A stretch of DNA of 64,000 nucleotides from Odiellus spinosus (Eukaryota > Arthropoda > Arachnida > Opiliones > Phalangiidae), in contig CAWUCO010000207.1 of assembly GCA_963920705.1 (NCBI GenBank), forward strand, positions 124,001 to 188,000. Direction: 5' to 3'. The first letter of the stretch is position 1. Each line of letters begins with the position of its first letter. Of the stretch, positions 42,487 through 56,848 are shown piece by piece. The notes beneath the pieces were generated by a model. That model was not told the origin of the DNA. It ran no database searches and saw nothing but the letters and a program-made list of their open reading frames with translations. A program made the translations under genes and the position numbers.

Positions 42487-43634
42487 TTAGACAAAATTAA
42501 CACCACTCGAAAGAGCAAATATTGGTCTATCTAAAAAACAAGAGTTTTGGAAAATCTGTTGAAAAACATGGAAAATATGGCCAATTGAAAAAACATCTAA
42601 TATCAAAAAGCGAATTTTTAAAATCTGAAATTTGACTATTTTGATATTGTATGATTTCTTGAATTGGCCATATTTGTCTTGTTTTTCAACGGATTTTTGA
42701 AAACTCTTATTATTTAGACTGTCCATTAATTGCTCTTTCGAATGACTTTGGTTTTGACTAAATTGCCAAAACGTTACAAATATAAAATTGGTTAAAATTA
42801 AGCAAAAACGCTTAAAAATCCAAGATTATTGGATTAAAATTGACACAAAACATTTGATTTTTAAGCGATTTAGACAAAATTAAAACCTATCGAAAGAGCA
42901 AATATTGGACTATCTAAAAAACAAGAGTTTTGGAAAATCTGTTGAAAAACATGGAAAATATGGCCAATTGAAAAAACATCTAATATCAAAAAGCGAATTT
43001 TTAAAATCTGAAATTTGACTATTTTGATATTGTATGATTTCTTAAATTGGCCATATTTGTCTTGTTTTTCAACGGATTTTTGAAAACTCTTATTATTTAG
43101 ACTGTCCATTAATTGCTCTTTCGAATGACTTTGGTTTTGACTAAATTGCCAAAACGTTACAAATATAAAATTGGTTAAATTAAGCAAAAACGCTTAAAAA
43201 TCCAAGATTATATGATTCAAATGGACACAAAACATTTGATTTTTAAGCGATTTAGACAAAATTAACACCACTCGAAAGAGCAAATATTGGACTATCTAAA
43301 AAACAAGAGTTTTGGAAAGTTCGTTGAAAAACATGGAAAATATGGCCAATTCAAAAAACATCTAATATCGAAAAGCGAATTTTTAAAATCTGAAATTTGA
43401 CTATTTTGATATTGTATGATTTCTTGAATTGGCCATATTTGTCTTGTTTTTCAACGGATTTTTGAAAACTCTTATTATTTAGACTGTCCATTAATTGCTC
43501 TTTCGAATGACTTTGGTTTTGACTAAATTGCCAAAACGTTACAAATATAAAATTGGTTAAAATTAAGCAAAAACGCTTAAAAATCCAAGATTATTGGATT
43601 AAAATTGACACAAAACAGTTGATTTTTAAGCGAT
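42487..43634. repeat. Trimer block, copy 2 (1148 bp)
   Basis: This is the second copy of the 1148-bp trimer, with private changes ATTGGATTAAAATTG (42830) and CATCTAATATCGAAAAG (43367). The following monomer linker again carries ATTGGATTAAAATTG and a unique ACAGTTGATT (43616). Confidence 0.82.
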
Positions 43635-43705
43635 TTAGACAAAATTAAAACCTATCGAAAGAGCAAATATTGGACTATCTAAAAAACAAGAGTTTTGGAA
43701 AGTTC

Positions 43706-45080
43706 GTTGAAAAACATGGAAAATATGGCCAATTGAAAAAACATCTAATATCAAAAAGCGAATTTTTTAAATCTGAAATTTGACTATTTTGATATTGTAT
43801 GATTTCTTGAATTGGCCATATTTTTCTCGTTTTTCAACGGATTTTTGAAAACTCTTATTATTTAGACTATCCATTAATTGCTCTTTCGAATGACTTTGGT
43901 TTTGTCTAAATTGCCAAAACGTGACAAATATGAAATTGGTTAAAATTAAGCAAAAACGCTTAAAAATCCTAGATTATTGGATTCAAATTGACACAAAACA
44001 TTTGATTTTTAAGCGATTTAGACAAAATTAACACCACTCGAAAGACCAAATATTTGTCTATCTAAAAAACAAGAGTTTTGGAATATCCGTTTAAAAACAT
44101 GGAAAATATAGTCAATTCAAAAAACATCTAATATCAAAAAGCGAATTTTTAAAATCTGAAATTTGACTATTTTTATATTGTATGATTTCTTGAATTGACC
44201 ATATTTTTCTCGTTTTTCAACGGATTTTTGAAAACTCTTATTATTTAGACTATCCATTAATTGCTCTTTCGAATGACTTTGGTTTTGTCTAAATTGCCAA
44301 AACGTGACAAATATAAAATTGGTTAAAATTAAGTAAAAACGCTTAAAAATCCAAGATTATTGGATTCAAATTGACACAAAACATTTGATTTTTAAGCGAT
44401 TTAGACAAAATTAAAACCTATCGAAAGAGCAAATATTGGACTATCTAAAAAACAAGAATTTTGGAAAATCCTTTGAAAAACATGGAAAATATGGCCAATT
44501 CAAAAAACATCTAATGTCAAAAAGCGAATTTTTAAAATCTGAAATTTGACTATTTTGATATTGTAAGGTTTCTTGAATTGGCCATATTTTTCTTGTTTTT
44601 CAACGGGTTTTTGAAAACTCTTATTATTTAGACTGTCCATTAATTGCTCTTTCGAATGACTTTGGTTTTGTCTAAATTGCCAAAACGTGACAAATATAAA
44701 ATTGGTTAAAATTAAGCAAAAACGCTTAAAAATCCAAGATTATATGATTCAAATGGACACAAAACATTTGATTTTTAAGCTATTTAGACAAAATTAACAC
44801 CACTCGAAAGAGCAAATATTGGTCTATCAAAAAAACAAGAGTTTTGGAAAATCCGTTGAAAAACATGGAAAATATGGCCAATTCCAAAAACATCTAATAT
44901 AAAAAAGCGAATTTTTAAAATCTGAAATTTGACTATTTTGATATTGTATGATTTATTGAATTGGCCATATTTTTCTTGTTTTTCAACGGATTTTTGAAAA
45001 CTCTTATTATTTAGACTATCCATTAATTGCTCTTTCGAATGACTTTGGTTTTGTCTAAATTGCCAAAACGTGACAAATAT
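43706..45080. repeat. Four-monomer block, copy 1 (offset 1532 bp)
   Basis: This matches 45238-46612 at exactly four monomers. Shared markers are CGAAAGACCAAATATTTG, AATTAAGTAAAAACGC, CAACGGGTTTTTG, CCAATTCCAAAAAC and GATTTATTGAATTGG. I noted three differences: GGAATATCCG (44081) versus GGAAAATCCG, TTGTAAGGTTTC (44572) versus TTGTATGGTTTC, and AAGCTATTTAG (44778) versus AAGCGATTTAG. Confidence 0.87.
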
Positions 45081-45237
45081 AAAATTGGTTAAAATTAAGC
45101 AAAAACGCTTAAAAAGCCAAGATTATATGATTCAAATGGACACAAAACATTTGATTTTTAAGCGATTTAGACAAAATTAACACCACTCGAAAGAGCAAAT
45201 ATTGGACTATCTAAAAAACAAGAGTTTTGGAAAATCT

Positions 45238-46612
45238 GTTGAAAAACATGGAAAATATGGCCAATTGAAAAAACATCTAATATCAAAAAGCGAATTTTTT
45301 AAATCTGAAATTTGACTATTTTGATATTGTATGATTTCTTGAATTGGCCATATTTTTCTCGTTTTTCAACGGATTTTTGAAAACTCTTATTATTTAGACT
45401 ATCCATTAATTGCTCTTTCGAATGACTTTGGTTTTGTCTAAATTGCCAAAACGTGACAAATATGAAATTGGTTAAAATTAAGCAAAAACGCTTAAAAATC
45501 CTAGATTATTGGATTCAAATTGACACAAAACATTTGATTTTTAAGCGATTTAGACAAAATTAACACCACTCGAAAGACCAAATATTTGTCTATCTAAAAA
45601 ACAAGAGTTTTGGAAAATCCGTTTAAAAACATGGAAAATATAGTCAATTCAAAAAACATCTAATATCAAAAAGCGAATTTTTAAAATCTGAAATTTGACT
45701 ATTTTTATATTGTATGATTTCTTGAATTGACCATATTTTTCTCGTTTTTCAACGGATTTTTGAAAACTCTTATTATTTAGACTATCCATTAATTGCTCTT
45801 TCGAATGACTTTGGTTTTGTCTAAATTGCCAAAACGTGACAAATATAAAATTGGTTAAAATTAAGTAAAAACGCTTAAAAATCCAAGATTATTGGATTCA
45901 AATTGACACAAAACATTTGATTTTTAAGCGATTTAGACAAAATTAAAACCTATCGAAAGAGCAAATATTGGACTATCTAAAAAACAAGAATTTTGGAAAA
46001 TCCTTTGAAAAACATGGAAAATATGGCCAATTCAAAAAACATCTAATGTCAAAAAGCGAATTTTTAAAATCTGAAATTTGACTATTTTGATATTGTATGG
46101 TTTCTTGAATTGGCCATATTTTTCTTGTTTTTCAACGGGTTTTTGAAAACTCTTATTATTTAGACTGTCCATTAATTGCTCTTTCGAATGACTTTGGTTT
46201 TGTCTAAATTGCCAAAACGTGACAAATATAAAATTGGTTAAAATTAAGCAAAAACGCTTAAAAATCCAAGATTATATGATTCAAATGGACACAAAACATT
46301 TGATTTTTAAGCGATTTAGACAAAATTAACACCACTCGAAAGAGCAAATATTGGTCTATCAAAAAAACAAGAGTTTTGGAAAATCCGTTGAAAAACATGG
46401 AAAATATGGCCAATTCCAAAAACATCTAATATAAAAAAGCGAATTTTTAAAATCTGAAATTTGACTATTTTGATATTGTATGATTTATTGAATTGGCCAT
46501 ATTTTTCTTGTTTTTCAACGGATTTTTGAAAACTCTTATTATTTAGACTATCCATTAATTGCTCTTTCGAATGACTTTGGTTTTGTCTAAATTGCCAAAA
46601 CGTGACAAATAT
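45238..46612. repeat. Four-monomer block, copy 2 (offset 1532 bp)
   Basis: This is the partner of 43706-45080. The three differences all look like changes private to the first copy, because this copy has the form common elsewhere in the array. A partial third copy follows: AATTAAGTAAAAACGC recurs near 47009. Confidence 0.87.
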
Positions 46613-48450
46613 GAAATTGGTTAAAATTAAGCAAAAACGCTTAAAAATCCTAGATTATTGGATTCAAATTGACACAAAACATTTGATTTTTAAGCGATTT
46701 AGACAAAATTAACACCACTCGAAAGAGCAAATATTTGTCTATCTAAAAAACAAGAGTTTTGGAAAATCCGTTTAAAAACATGGAAAATATAGTCAATTCA
46801 AAAAACATCTAATATCAAAAAGCGAATTTTTAAAATCTGAAATTTGACTATTTTTATATTGTATGATTTCTTGAATTGACCATATTTTTCTCGTTTTTCA
46901 ACGGATTTTTGAAAACTCTTATTATTTAGACTATCCATTAATTGCTCTTTCGAATGACTTTGGTTTTGTCTAAATTGCCAAAACGTGACAAATATAAAAT
47001 TGGTTAAAATTAAGTAAAAACGCTTAAAAATCCAAGATTATTGGATTCAAATTGACACAAAACATTTGATTTTTAAGCGATTTAGACAAAATTAAAACCT
47101 ATCGAAAGAGCAAATATTGGACTATCTAAAAAACAAGAGTTTTGGAAAATCCGTTGAAAAACATGGAAAATATGGCCAATTCAAAAAACATCTAATATAA
47201 AAAAGCGAATTTTTAAAATCTGAAATTTGACTATTTTGATATTGTATGATTTCTTGAATTGGCCATATTTTTCTTGTTTTTCAACGGATTTTTGAAAACT
47301 CTTATTATTTAGACTATCCATTAATTGCTCTTTCGAATGACTTTGGTTTTGTCTAAATTGCCAAAACGTGACAATTATAAAATTGATTAAAATTAAGCAA
47401 AAACGCTTAAAAATCCAAGATTATATGATTCAAATGGACACAAAACATTTGATTTTTAAGCGATTTAGACATAATTAACACCACTCGAAAGAGCAAATAT
47501 TGGTCTATCTAAAAAACAAGAGTTTTGGAAAATCTGTTGAAAAACATGGAAAATATGGCCAATTGAAAAAACATCTAATATCAAAAAGCGAATTTTTAAA
47601 ATCTGAAATTTGACTATTTTGATATTGTATGATTTCTTGAATTGGCCATATTTGTCTTGTTTTTCAACGGATTTTTGAAAACTCTTATTATTTAGACTGT
47701 CCATTAATTGCTCTTTCGAATGACTTTGGTTTTGACTAAATTGCCAAAACGTTACAAATATAAAATTGGTTAAAATTAAGCAAAAACGCTTAAAAATCCA
47801 AGATAATTGGATTCAAATTGACACAAAACATTTGATTTTTAAGCGATTTAGACAAAATTAAAACCTATCGAAAGAGCAAATATTGGACTATCTAAAAAAC
47901 AAGAGTTTTGGAAAATCTGTTGAAAAACATGGAAAATATGGCCAATTGAAAAAACATCTAATATCAAAAAGCAAATTTTTAAAATCTGAAATTTGACTAT
48001 TTTGATATTGTATGATTTCTTGAATTGGCCATATTTTTCTCGTTTTTCAACGGATTTTTGAAAACTCTTATTATTTAGACTATCCATTAATTGCTCTTTC
48101 GAATGACTTTGGTTTTGTCTAAATTGCCAAAACGTGACAAATATGAAATTGGTTAAAATTAAGCAAAAACGCTTAAAAATCCTAGATTATTGGATTCAAA
48201 TTGACAAAAAACATTTGATTTTTAAGCGATTTAGATAAAATTAACACCACTCGAAAGAGCAAATATTTGTCTATCTAAAAAACAAGAGTTTTGGAAAATC
48301 CGTTTAAAAACATGGAAAATATAGTCAATTCAAAAAACATCTAATATCAAAAAGCGAATTTTTAAAATCTGAAATTTGACTATTTTTATATTGTATGATT
48401 TCTTGAATTGACCATATTTTTCTCGTTTTTCAACGGATTTTTGAAAACTT

Positions 48451-50748
48451 TTATTATTTAGACTATCCATTAATTGCTCTTTCTAATGACTTTGGTTTTG
48501 TCTAAATTGCCAAAACGTGACAAATATGAAATTGGTTAAAATTAAGCAAAAACGCTTAAAAATCCTAGATTATTGTATTCAAATTGACACAAAACATTTG
48601 ATTTTTAAGCGATTTAGACAAAATTAAAACCTATCGAAAGAGCAAATATTGGACTATCTAAAAAACAAGAGTTTTGGAAAATCTGTTGAAAAACATGGAA
48701 AATATGGCCAATTGAAAAAACATCTAATATCATAAAGCGAATTTTTAAAATCTGAAATTTGACTATTTTGATATTGTATGATTTCTTGAATTGGCCATAT
48801 TTGTCTTGTTTTTCAACGGATTTTTGAAAACTCTTATTATTTAGACTGTCCATTAATTGCTCTTTCGAATGACTTTGGTTTTGACTAAATTGCCAAAACG
48901 TTACAAATATAAAATTGGTTAAAATTAAGCAAAAACGCTTAAAAATCCAAGATTATATGATTCAAATGGACACAAAACATTTGATTTTTAAGCGATTTAG
49001 ACAAAATTAACACCACTCGAAAGAGCAAATACTGGACTATCTAAAAAACAAGAGTTTTGGAAAGTCCGTTGAAAAACATGGAAAATATGGCCAGTTGAAA
49101 AAACATCTAATATCAAAAAGCGAATTTTTTAAATCTGAAATTTGACTATTTTGATATTGTATGATTTCTTGAATTGGCCATATTTTTCTTGTTTTTCAAC
49201 GGATTTTTGAAAATTCTTATTATTTAGACTATCCATTAATTGCTCTTTCGAATGACTTTGGTTTTGTCTAAATTGCCAAAACGTGACAAATATAAAATTG
49301 GTTAAAATTAAGCAAAAACGCTTAAAAATCCAAGATTATATGATTCAAATGGACACAAAACATTTGATTTTTAAGCGATTTAGACAAAATTAACACCACT
49401 CGAAAGAGCAAATATTGGACTATCTAAAAAACAAGAGTTTTGGAAAGTTCGTTGAAAAACATGGAAAATATGGCCAATTGAAAAAACATCTAATATCAAA
49501 AAGCGAATTTTTTAAATCTGAAATTTGACTATTTTGATATTGTATGATTTCTTGAATTGGCCATATTTTTCTCGTTTTTCAACGGATTTTTGAAAACTCT
49601 TATTATTTAGACTATCCATTAATTGCTCTTTCGAATGACTTTGGTTTTGTCTAAATTGCCAAAACGTGACAAATATAAAATTGGTTAAAATTAAGCAAAA
49701 ACGCTTAAAAATCCAAGATTATATGATTCAAATGGACACAAAACATTTGATTTTTAAGCGATTTAGACAAAATTAACACCACTCGAAAGAGCAAATATTG
49801 GACTATCTAAAAAACAAGAGTTTTGGAAAGTTCGTTGAAAAACATGGAAAATATGGCCAATTGAAAAAACATCTAATATCAAAAAGCGAATTTTTTAAAT
49901 CTGAAATTTGACTATTTTGATATTGTATGATTTCTTGAATTGGCCATATTTTTCTCGTTTTTCAACGGATTTTTGAAAACTCTTATTATTTAGACTATCC
50001 ATTAATTGCTCTTTCGAATGACTTTGGTTTTGTCTAAATTGCCAAAACGTGACAAATATGAAATTGGTTAAAATTAAGCAAAAACGCTTAAAAATCCTAG
50101 ATTATTGGATTCAAATTGACAAAAAACATTTGATTTTTAAGCGATTTAGATAAAATTAACACCACTCGAAAGAGCAAATATTTGTCTATCTAAAAAACAA
50201 GAGTTTTGGAAAATCCGTTTAAAAACATGGAAAATATAGTCAATTCAAAAAACATCTAATATCAAAAAGCGAATTTTTAAAATCTGAAATTTGACTATTT
50301 TTATATTGTATGATTTCTTGAATTGACCATATTTTTCTCGTTTTTCAACGGATTTTTGAAAACTTTTATTATTTAGACTATCCATTAATTGCTCTTTCTA
50401 ATGACTTTGGTTTTGTCTAAATTGCCAAAACGTGACAAATATGAAATTGGTTAAAATTAAGCAAAAACGCTTAAAAATCCTAGATTATTGTATTCAAATT
50501 GACACAAAACATTTGATTTTTAAGCGATTTAGACAAAATTAAAACCTATCGAAAGAGCAAATATTGGACTATCTAAAAAACAATAGTTTTGGAAAATCTG
50601 TTGAAAAACATGGAAAATATGGCCAATAGAAAAAACATCTAATATCAAAAAGCGAATTTTTAAAATCTGAAATTTGACTATTTTTATATTGTATGATTTC
50701 TTGAATTGACCATATTTTTCTCGTTTTTCAACGGATTTTTGAAAACTC
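48451..50748. repeat. Six-monomer block, copy 1 (2298 bp)
   Basis: This matches 50749-53046 with no difference seen by eye. Similarity begins just after a T/C difference (48450 versus 50748) and extends about 218 bp past the unit, to 50966. Markers in order are CTCTTTCTAATGAC, ATCATAAAGCG, GGCCAGTTG, two consecutive GTTCGTTG monomers (landmarks 49380 and 49763), GATTTAGATAAAATT, and AACAATAG with CCAATAGAAAA. The two GTTCGTTG monomers are near-copies of each other. Confidence 0.9.
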
Positions 50749-53046
50749 TTATTATTTAGACTATCCATTAATTGCTCTTTCTAATGACTTTGGTTTTGTC
50801 TAAATTGCCAAAACGTGACAAATATGAAATTGGTTAAAATTAAGCAAAAACGCTTAAAAATCCTAGATTATTGTATTCAAATTGACACAAAACATTTGAT
50901 TTTTAAGCGATTTAGACAAAATTAAAACCTATCGAAAGAGCAAATATTGGACTATCTAAAAAACAAGAGTTTTGGAAAATCTGTTGAAAAACATGGAAAA
51001 TATGGCCAATTGAAAAAACATCTAATATCATAAAGCGAATTTTTAAAATCTGAAATTTGACTATTTTGATATTGTATGATTTCTTGAATTGGCCATATTT
51101 GTCTTGTTTTTCAACGGATTTTTGAAAACTCTTATTATTTAGACTGTCCATTAATTGCTCTTTCGAATGACTTTGGTTTTGACTAAATTGCCAAAACGTT
51201 ACAAATATAAAATTGGTTAAAATTAAGCAAAAACGCTTAAAAATCCAAGATTATATGATTCAAATGGACACAAAACATTTGATTTTTAAGCGATTTAGAC
51301 AAAATTAACACCACTCGAAAGAGCAAATACTGGACTATCTAAAAAACAAGAGTTTTGGAAAGTCCGTTGAAAAACATGGAAAATATGGCCAGTTGAAAAA
51401 ACATCTAATATCAAAAAGCGAATTTTTTAAATCTGAAATTTGACTATTTTGATATTGTATGATTTCTTGAATTGGCCATATTTTTCTTGTTTTTCAACGG
51501 ATTTTTGAAAATTCTTATTATTTAGACTATCCATTAATTGCTCTTTCGAATGACTTTGGTTTTGTCTAAATTGCCAAAACGTGACAAATATAAAATTGGT
51601 TAAAATTAAGCAAAAACGCTTAAAAATCCAAGATTATATGATTCAAATGGACACAAAACATTTGATTTTTAAGCGATTTAGACAAAATTAACACCACTCG
51701 AAAGAGCAAATATTGGACTATCTAAAAAACAAGAGTTTTGGAAAGTTCGTTGAAAAACATGGAAAATATGGCCAATTGAAAAAACATCTAATATCAAAAA
51801 GCGAATTTTTTAAATCTGAAATTTGACTATTTTGATATTGTATGATTTCTTGAATTGGCCATATTTTTCTCGTTTTTCAACGGATTTTTGAAAACTCTTA
51901 TTATTTAGACTATCCATTAATTGCTCTTTCGAATGACTTTGGTTTTGTCTAAATTGCCAAAACGTGACAAATATAAAATTGGTTAAAATTAAGCAAAAAC
52001 GCTTAAAAATCCAAGATTATATGATTCAAATGGACACAAAACATTTGATTTTTAAGCGATTTAGACAAAATTAACACCACTCGAAAGAGCAAATATTGGA
52101 CTATCTAAAAAACAAGAGTTTTGGAAAGTTCGTTGAAAAACATGGAAAATATGGCCAATTGAAAAAACATCTAATATCAAAAAGCGAATTTTTTAAATCT
52201 GAAATTTGACTATTTTGATATTGTATGATTTCTTGAATTGGCCATATTTTTCTCGTTTTTCAACGGATTTTTGAAAACTCTTATTATTTAGACTATCCAT
52301 TAATTGCTCTTTCGAATGACTTTGGTTTTGTCTAAATTGCCAAAACGTGACAAATATGAAATTGGTTAAAATTAAGCAAAAACGCTTAAAAATCCTAGAT
52401 TATTGGATTCAAATTGACAAAAAACATTTGATTTTTAAGCGATTTAGATAAAATTAACACCACTCGAAAGAGCAAATATTTGTCTATCTAAAAAACAAGA
52501 GTTTTGGAAAATCCGTTTAAAAACATGGAAAATATAGTCAATTCAAAAAACATCTAATATCAAAAAGCGAATTTTTAAAATCTGAAATTTGACTATTTTT
52601 ATATTGTATGATTTCTTGAATTGACCATATTTTTCTCGTTTTTCAACGGATTTTTGAAAACTTTTATTATTTAGACTATCCATTAATTGCTCTTTCTAAT
52701 GACTTTGGTTTTGTCTAAATTGCCAAAACGTGACAAATATGAAATTGGTTAAAATTAAGCAAAAACGCTTAAAAATCCTAGATTATTGTATTCAAATTGA
52801 CACAAAACATTTGATTTTTAAGCGATTTAGACAAAATTAAAACCTATCGAAAGAGCAAATATTGGACTATCTAAAAAACAATAGTTTTGGAAAATCTGTT
52901 GAAAAACATGGAAAATATGGCCAATAGAAAAAACATCTAATATCAAAAAGCGAATTTTTAAAATCTGAAATTTGACTATTTTTATATTGTATGATTTCTT
53001 GAATTGACCATATTTTTCTCGTTTTTCAACGGATTTTTGAAAACTC
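50749..53046. repeat. Six-monomer block, copy 2 (2298 bp)
   Basis: This is the partner of 48451-50748 with the same marker order. After it, monomers 53210 and 53976 keep the AACAATAG variant but lose ATCATAAAGCG, so the next copy is only partial. Confidence 0.9.
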
Positions 53047-54231
53047 TTATTATTTAGACTATCCATTAATTGCTCTTTCTAATGACTTTGGTTTTGTCTA
53101 AATTGCCAAAACGTGACAAATATGAAATTGGTTAAAATTAAGCAAAAACGCTTAAAAATCCTAGATTATTGTATTCAAATTGACACAAAACATTTGATTT
53201 TTAAGCGATTTAGACAAAATTAAAACCTATCGAAAGAGCAAATATTGGACTATCTAAAAAACAATAGTTTTGGAAAATCTGTTGAAAAACATGGAAAATA
53301 TGGCCAATTGAAAAAACATCTAATATCAAAAAGCGAATTTTTAAAATCTGAAATTTGACTATTTTGATATTGTATGATTTCTTGAATTGGCCATATTTGT
53401 CTTGTTTTTCAACGGATTTTTGAAAACTCTTATTATTTAGACTGTCCATTAATTGCTCTTTCGAATGACTTTGGTTTTGACTAAATTGCCAAAACGTTAC
53501 AAATATAAAATTGGTTAAAATTAAGCAAAAACGCTTAAAAATCCAAGATTATATGATTCAAATGGACACAAAACATTTGATTTTTAAGCGATTTAGACAA
53601 AATTAACACCACTCGAAAGAGCAAATACTGGACTATCTAAAAAACAAGAGTTTTGGAAAATCCGTTTAAAAACATGGAAAATATAGTCAATTCAAAAAAC
53701 ATCTAACATAAAAAAGCGAATTTTTAAAATCTGAAATTTGACTATTTTTATATTGTATGATTTCTTGAATTGACCATATTTTTCTCGTTTTTCAACGGAT
53801 TTTTGAAAACTCTTATTATTTAGACTATCCATTAATTGCTCTTTCTAATGACTTTGGTTTTGTCTAAATTGCCAAAACGTGACAAATATGAAATTGGTTA
53901 AAATTAAGCAAAAACGCTTAAAAATCCTAGATTATTGTATTCAAATTGACACAAAACATTTGATTTTTAAGCGATTTAGACAAAATTAAAACCTATCGAA
54001 AGAGCAAATATTGGACTATCTAAAAAACAATAGTTTTGGAAAATCTGTTGAAAAACATGGAAAATATGGCCAATTGAAAAAACATCTAATATCAAAAAGC
54101 GAATTTTTAAAATCTGAAATTTGACTATTTTGATATTGTATGATTTCTTGAATTGGCCATATTTGTCTTGTTTTTCAACGGATTTTTGAAAACTATTATT
54201 ATTTAGACTGTCCATTAATTGCTCTTTCGAC

Positions 54232-55379
54232 TGACTTTGGTTTTGACTAAATTGCCAAAACGTTACAAATATAAAATTGGTTAAAATTAAGCAAAAACGC
54301 TTAAAAATCCAAGATTATATGATTCAAATGGACACAAAACATTTGATTTTTAAGCGATTTAGACAAAATTAACACCACTCGAAAGAGCAAATACTGGACT
54401 ATCTAAAAAACAAGAGTTTTGGAAAGTCCGTTGAAAAACATGGAAAATATGGCCAATTGAAAAAACATCTAATATCAAAAAGCGAATTTTTTAAATCTGA
54501 AATTTGACTATTTTGATATTGTATGATTTCTTGAATTGGCCATATTTTTCTTGTTTTTCAACGGATTTTTGAAAATTCTTATTATTTAGACTATCCATTA
54601 ATTGCTCTTTCGAATGACTTTGGTTTTGTCTAAATTGCCAAAACGTGACAAATATAAAATTGGTTAAAATTAAGCAAAAACGCTTAAAAATCCAAGATTA
54701 TATGATTCAAATGGACACAAAACATTTGATTTTAAGCGATTTAGACAAAATTAACACCACTCGAAAGAGCAAATATTGGTCTATCTAAAAAACAAGAGTT
54801 TTGGAAAATCCGTTGAAAAACATGGAAAATATGGCCAATTCAAAAAACATCTAATATAAAAAAGCGAATTTTTAAAATCTGAAATTTGACTATTTTGATA
54901 TTGAATGATTTCTTGAATTGGCCATATTTTTCTTGTTTTTCAACGGATTTTTGAAAACTCTTATTATTTAGACTATCCATTAATTGCTCTTTCGAATGAC
55001 TTTGGTTTTGACTAAATTGCCAAAACGTTACAAATATAAAATTGGTTAAAATTAAGCAAAACCGCTTAAAAATCCAAGATTATTGGATTCAAATTGACAC
55101 AAAACATTTGATTTTTAAGCGATTTAGACAAAATTAAAACCTATCGAAAGAGCAAATATTGGACTATCTAAAAAACAAGAGTTTTGGAAAATCTGTTGAA
55201 AAACATGGAAAATATGGCCAATTGAAAAAACATCTAATATCAAAAAGCGAATTTTTAAAATCTGAAATTTGACTATTTTGATATTGTATGATTTCTTGAA
55301 TTGCCCATATTTGTCTTCTTTTTCAACGGATTTTTGAAAACTCTTATTATTTAGACTGTCCATTAATTGCTCTTTCGAA
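54232..55379. repeat. Trimer block, copy 1 (1148 bp)
   Basis: This is tandem with 55380-56527. Shared markers are a 1-bp deletion in TTTGATTTTAAGCG (54731, 55879), TTGAATGATTTC (54901, 56049), CAAAACCGCTT (55057, 56205) and GCCCATATTTGTCTTCTTTT (55303, 56451). Similarity starts just after a C/A difference in TCGACTGAC near 54231 and continues to 55541. Confidence 0.88.
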
Positions 55380-56527
55380 TGACTTTGGTTTTGACTAAAT
55401 TGCCAAAACGTTACAAATATAAAATTGGTTAAAATTAAGCAAAAACGCTTAAAAATCCAAGATTATATGATTCAAATGGACACAAAACATTTGATTTTTA
55501 AGCGATTTAGACAAAATTAACACCACTCGAAAGAGCAAATACTGGACTATCTAAAAAACAAGAGTTTTGGAAAGTCCGTTGAAAAACATGGAAAATATGG
55601 CCAATTGAAAAAACATCTAATATCAAAAAGCGAATTTTTTAAATCTGAAATTTGACTATTTTGATATTGTATGATTTCTTGAATTGGCCATATTTTTCTT
55701 GTTTTTCAACGGATTTTTGAAAATTCTTATTATTTAGACTATCCATTAATTGCTCTTTCGAATGACTTTGGTTTTGTCTAAATTGCCAAAACGTGACAAA
55801 TATAAAATTGGTTAAAATTAAGCAAAAACGCTTAAAAATCCAAGATTATATGATTCAAATGGACACAAAACATTTGATTTTAAGCGATTTAGACAAAATT
55901 AACACCACTCGAAAGAGCAAATATTGGTCTATCTAAAAAACAAGAGTTTTGGAAAATCCGTTGAAAAACATGGAAAATATGGCCAATTCAAAAAACATCT
56001 AATATAAAAAAGCGAATTTTTAAAATCTGAAATTTGACTATTTTGATATTGAATGATTTCTTGAATTGGCCATATTTTTCTTGTTTTTCAACGGATTTTT
56101 GAAAACTCTTATTATTTAGACTATCCATTAATTGCTCTTTCGAATGACTTTGGTTTTGACTAAATTGCCAAAACGTTACAAATATAAAATTGGTTAAAAT
56201 TAAGCAAAACCGCTTAAAAATCCAAGATTATTGGATTCAAATTGACACAAAACATTTGATTTTTAAGCGATTTAGACAAAATTAAAACCTATCGAAAGAG
56301 CAAATATTGGACTATCTAAAAAACAAGAGTTTTGGAAAATCTGTTGAAAAACATGGAAAATATGGCCAATTGAAAAAACATCTAATATCAAAAAGCGAAT
56401 TTTTAAAATCTGAAATTTGACTATTTTGATATTGTATGATTTCTTGAATTGCCCATATTTGTCTTCTTTTTCAACGGATTTTTGAAAACTCTTATTATTT
56501 AGACTGTCCATTAATTGCTCTTTCGAA
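55380..56527. repeat. Trimer block, copy 2 (1148 bp)
   Basis: This is the second copy of the trimer, with the same four private markers. The following monomer switches from ACTGG and AGTCCG to ATTGG and AGTTCG, where similarity to the first copy's continuation ends (near 56690). Confidence 0.88.
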
Positions 56528-56848
56528 TGACTTTGGTTTTGACTAAATTGCCAAAACGTTACAAATATAAAATTGGTTAAAATTAAGCAAAAACGCTTAA
56601 AAATCCAAGATTATATGATTCAAATGGACACAAAACATTTGATTTTTAAGCGATTTAGACAAAATTAACACCACTCGAAAGAGCAAATATTGGACTATCT
56701 AAAAAACAAGAGTTTTGGAAAGTTCGTTGAAAAACATGGAAAATATGGCCAATTGAAAAAACATCTAATATCAAAAAGCGAATTTTTTAAATCTGAAATT
56801 TGACTATTTTGATATTGTATGATTTCTTGAATTGGCCATATTTTTCTC

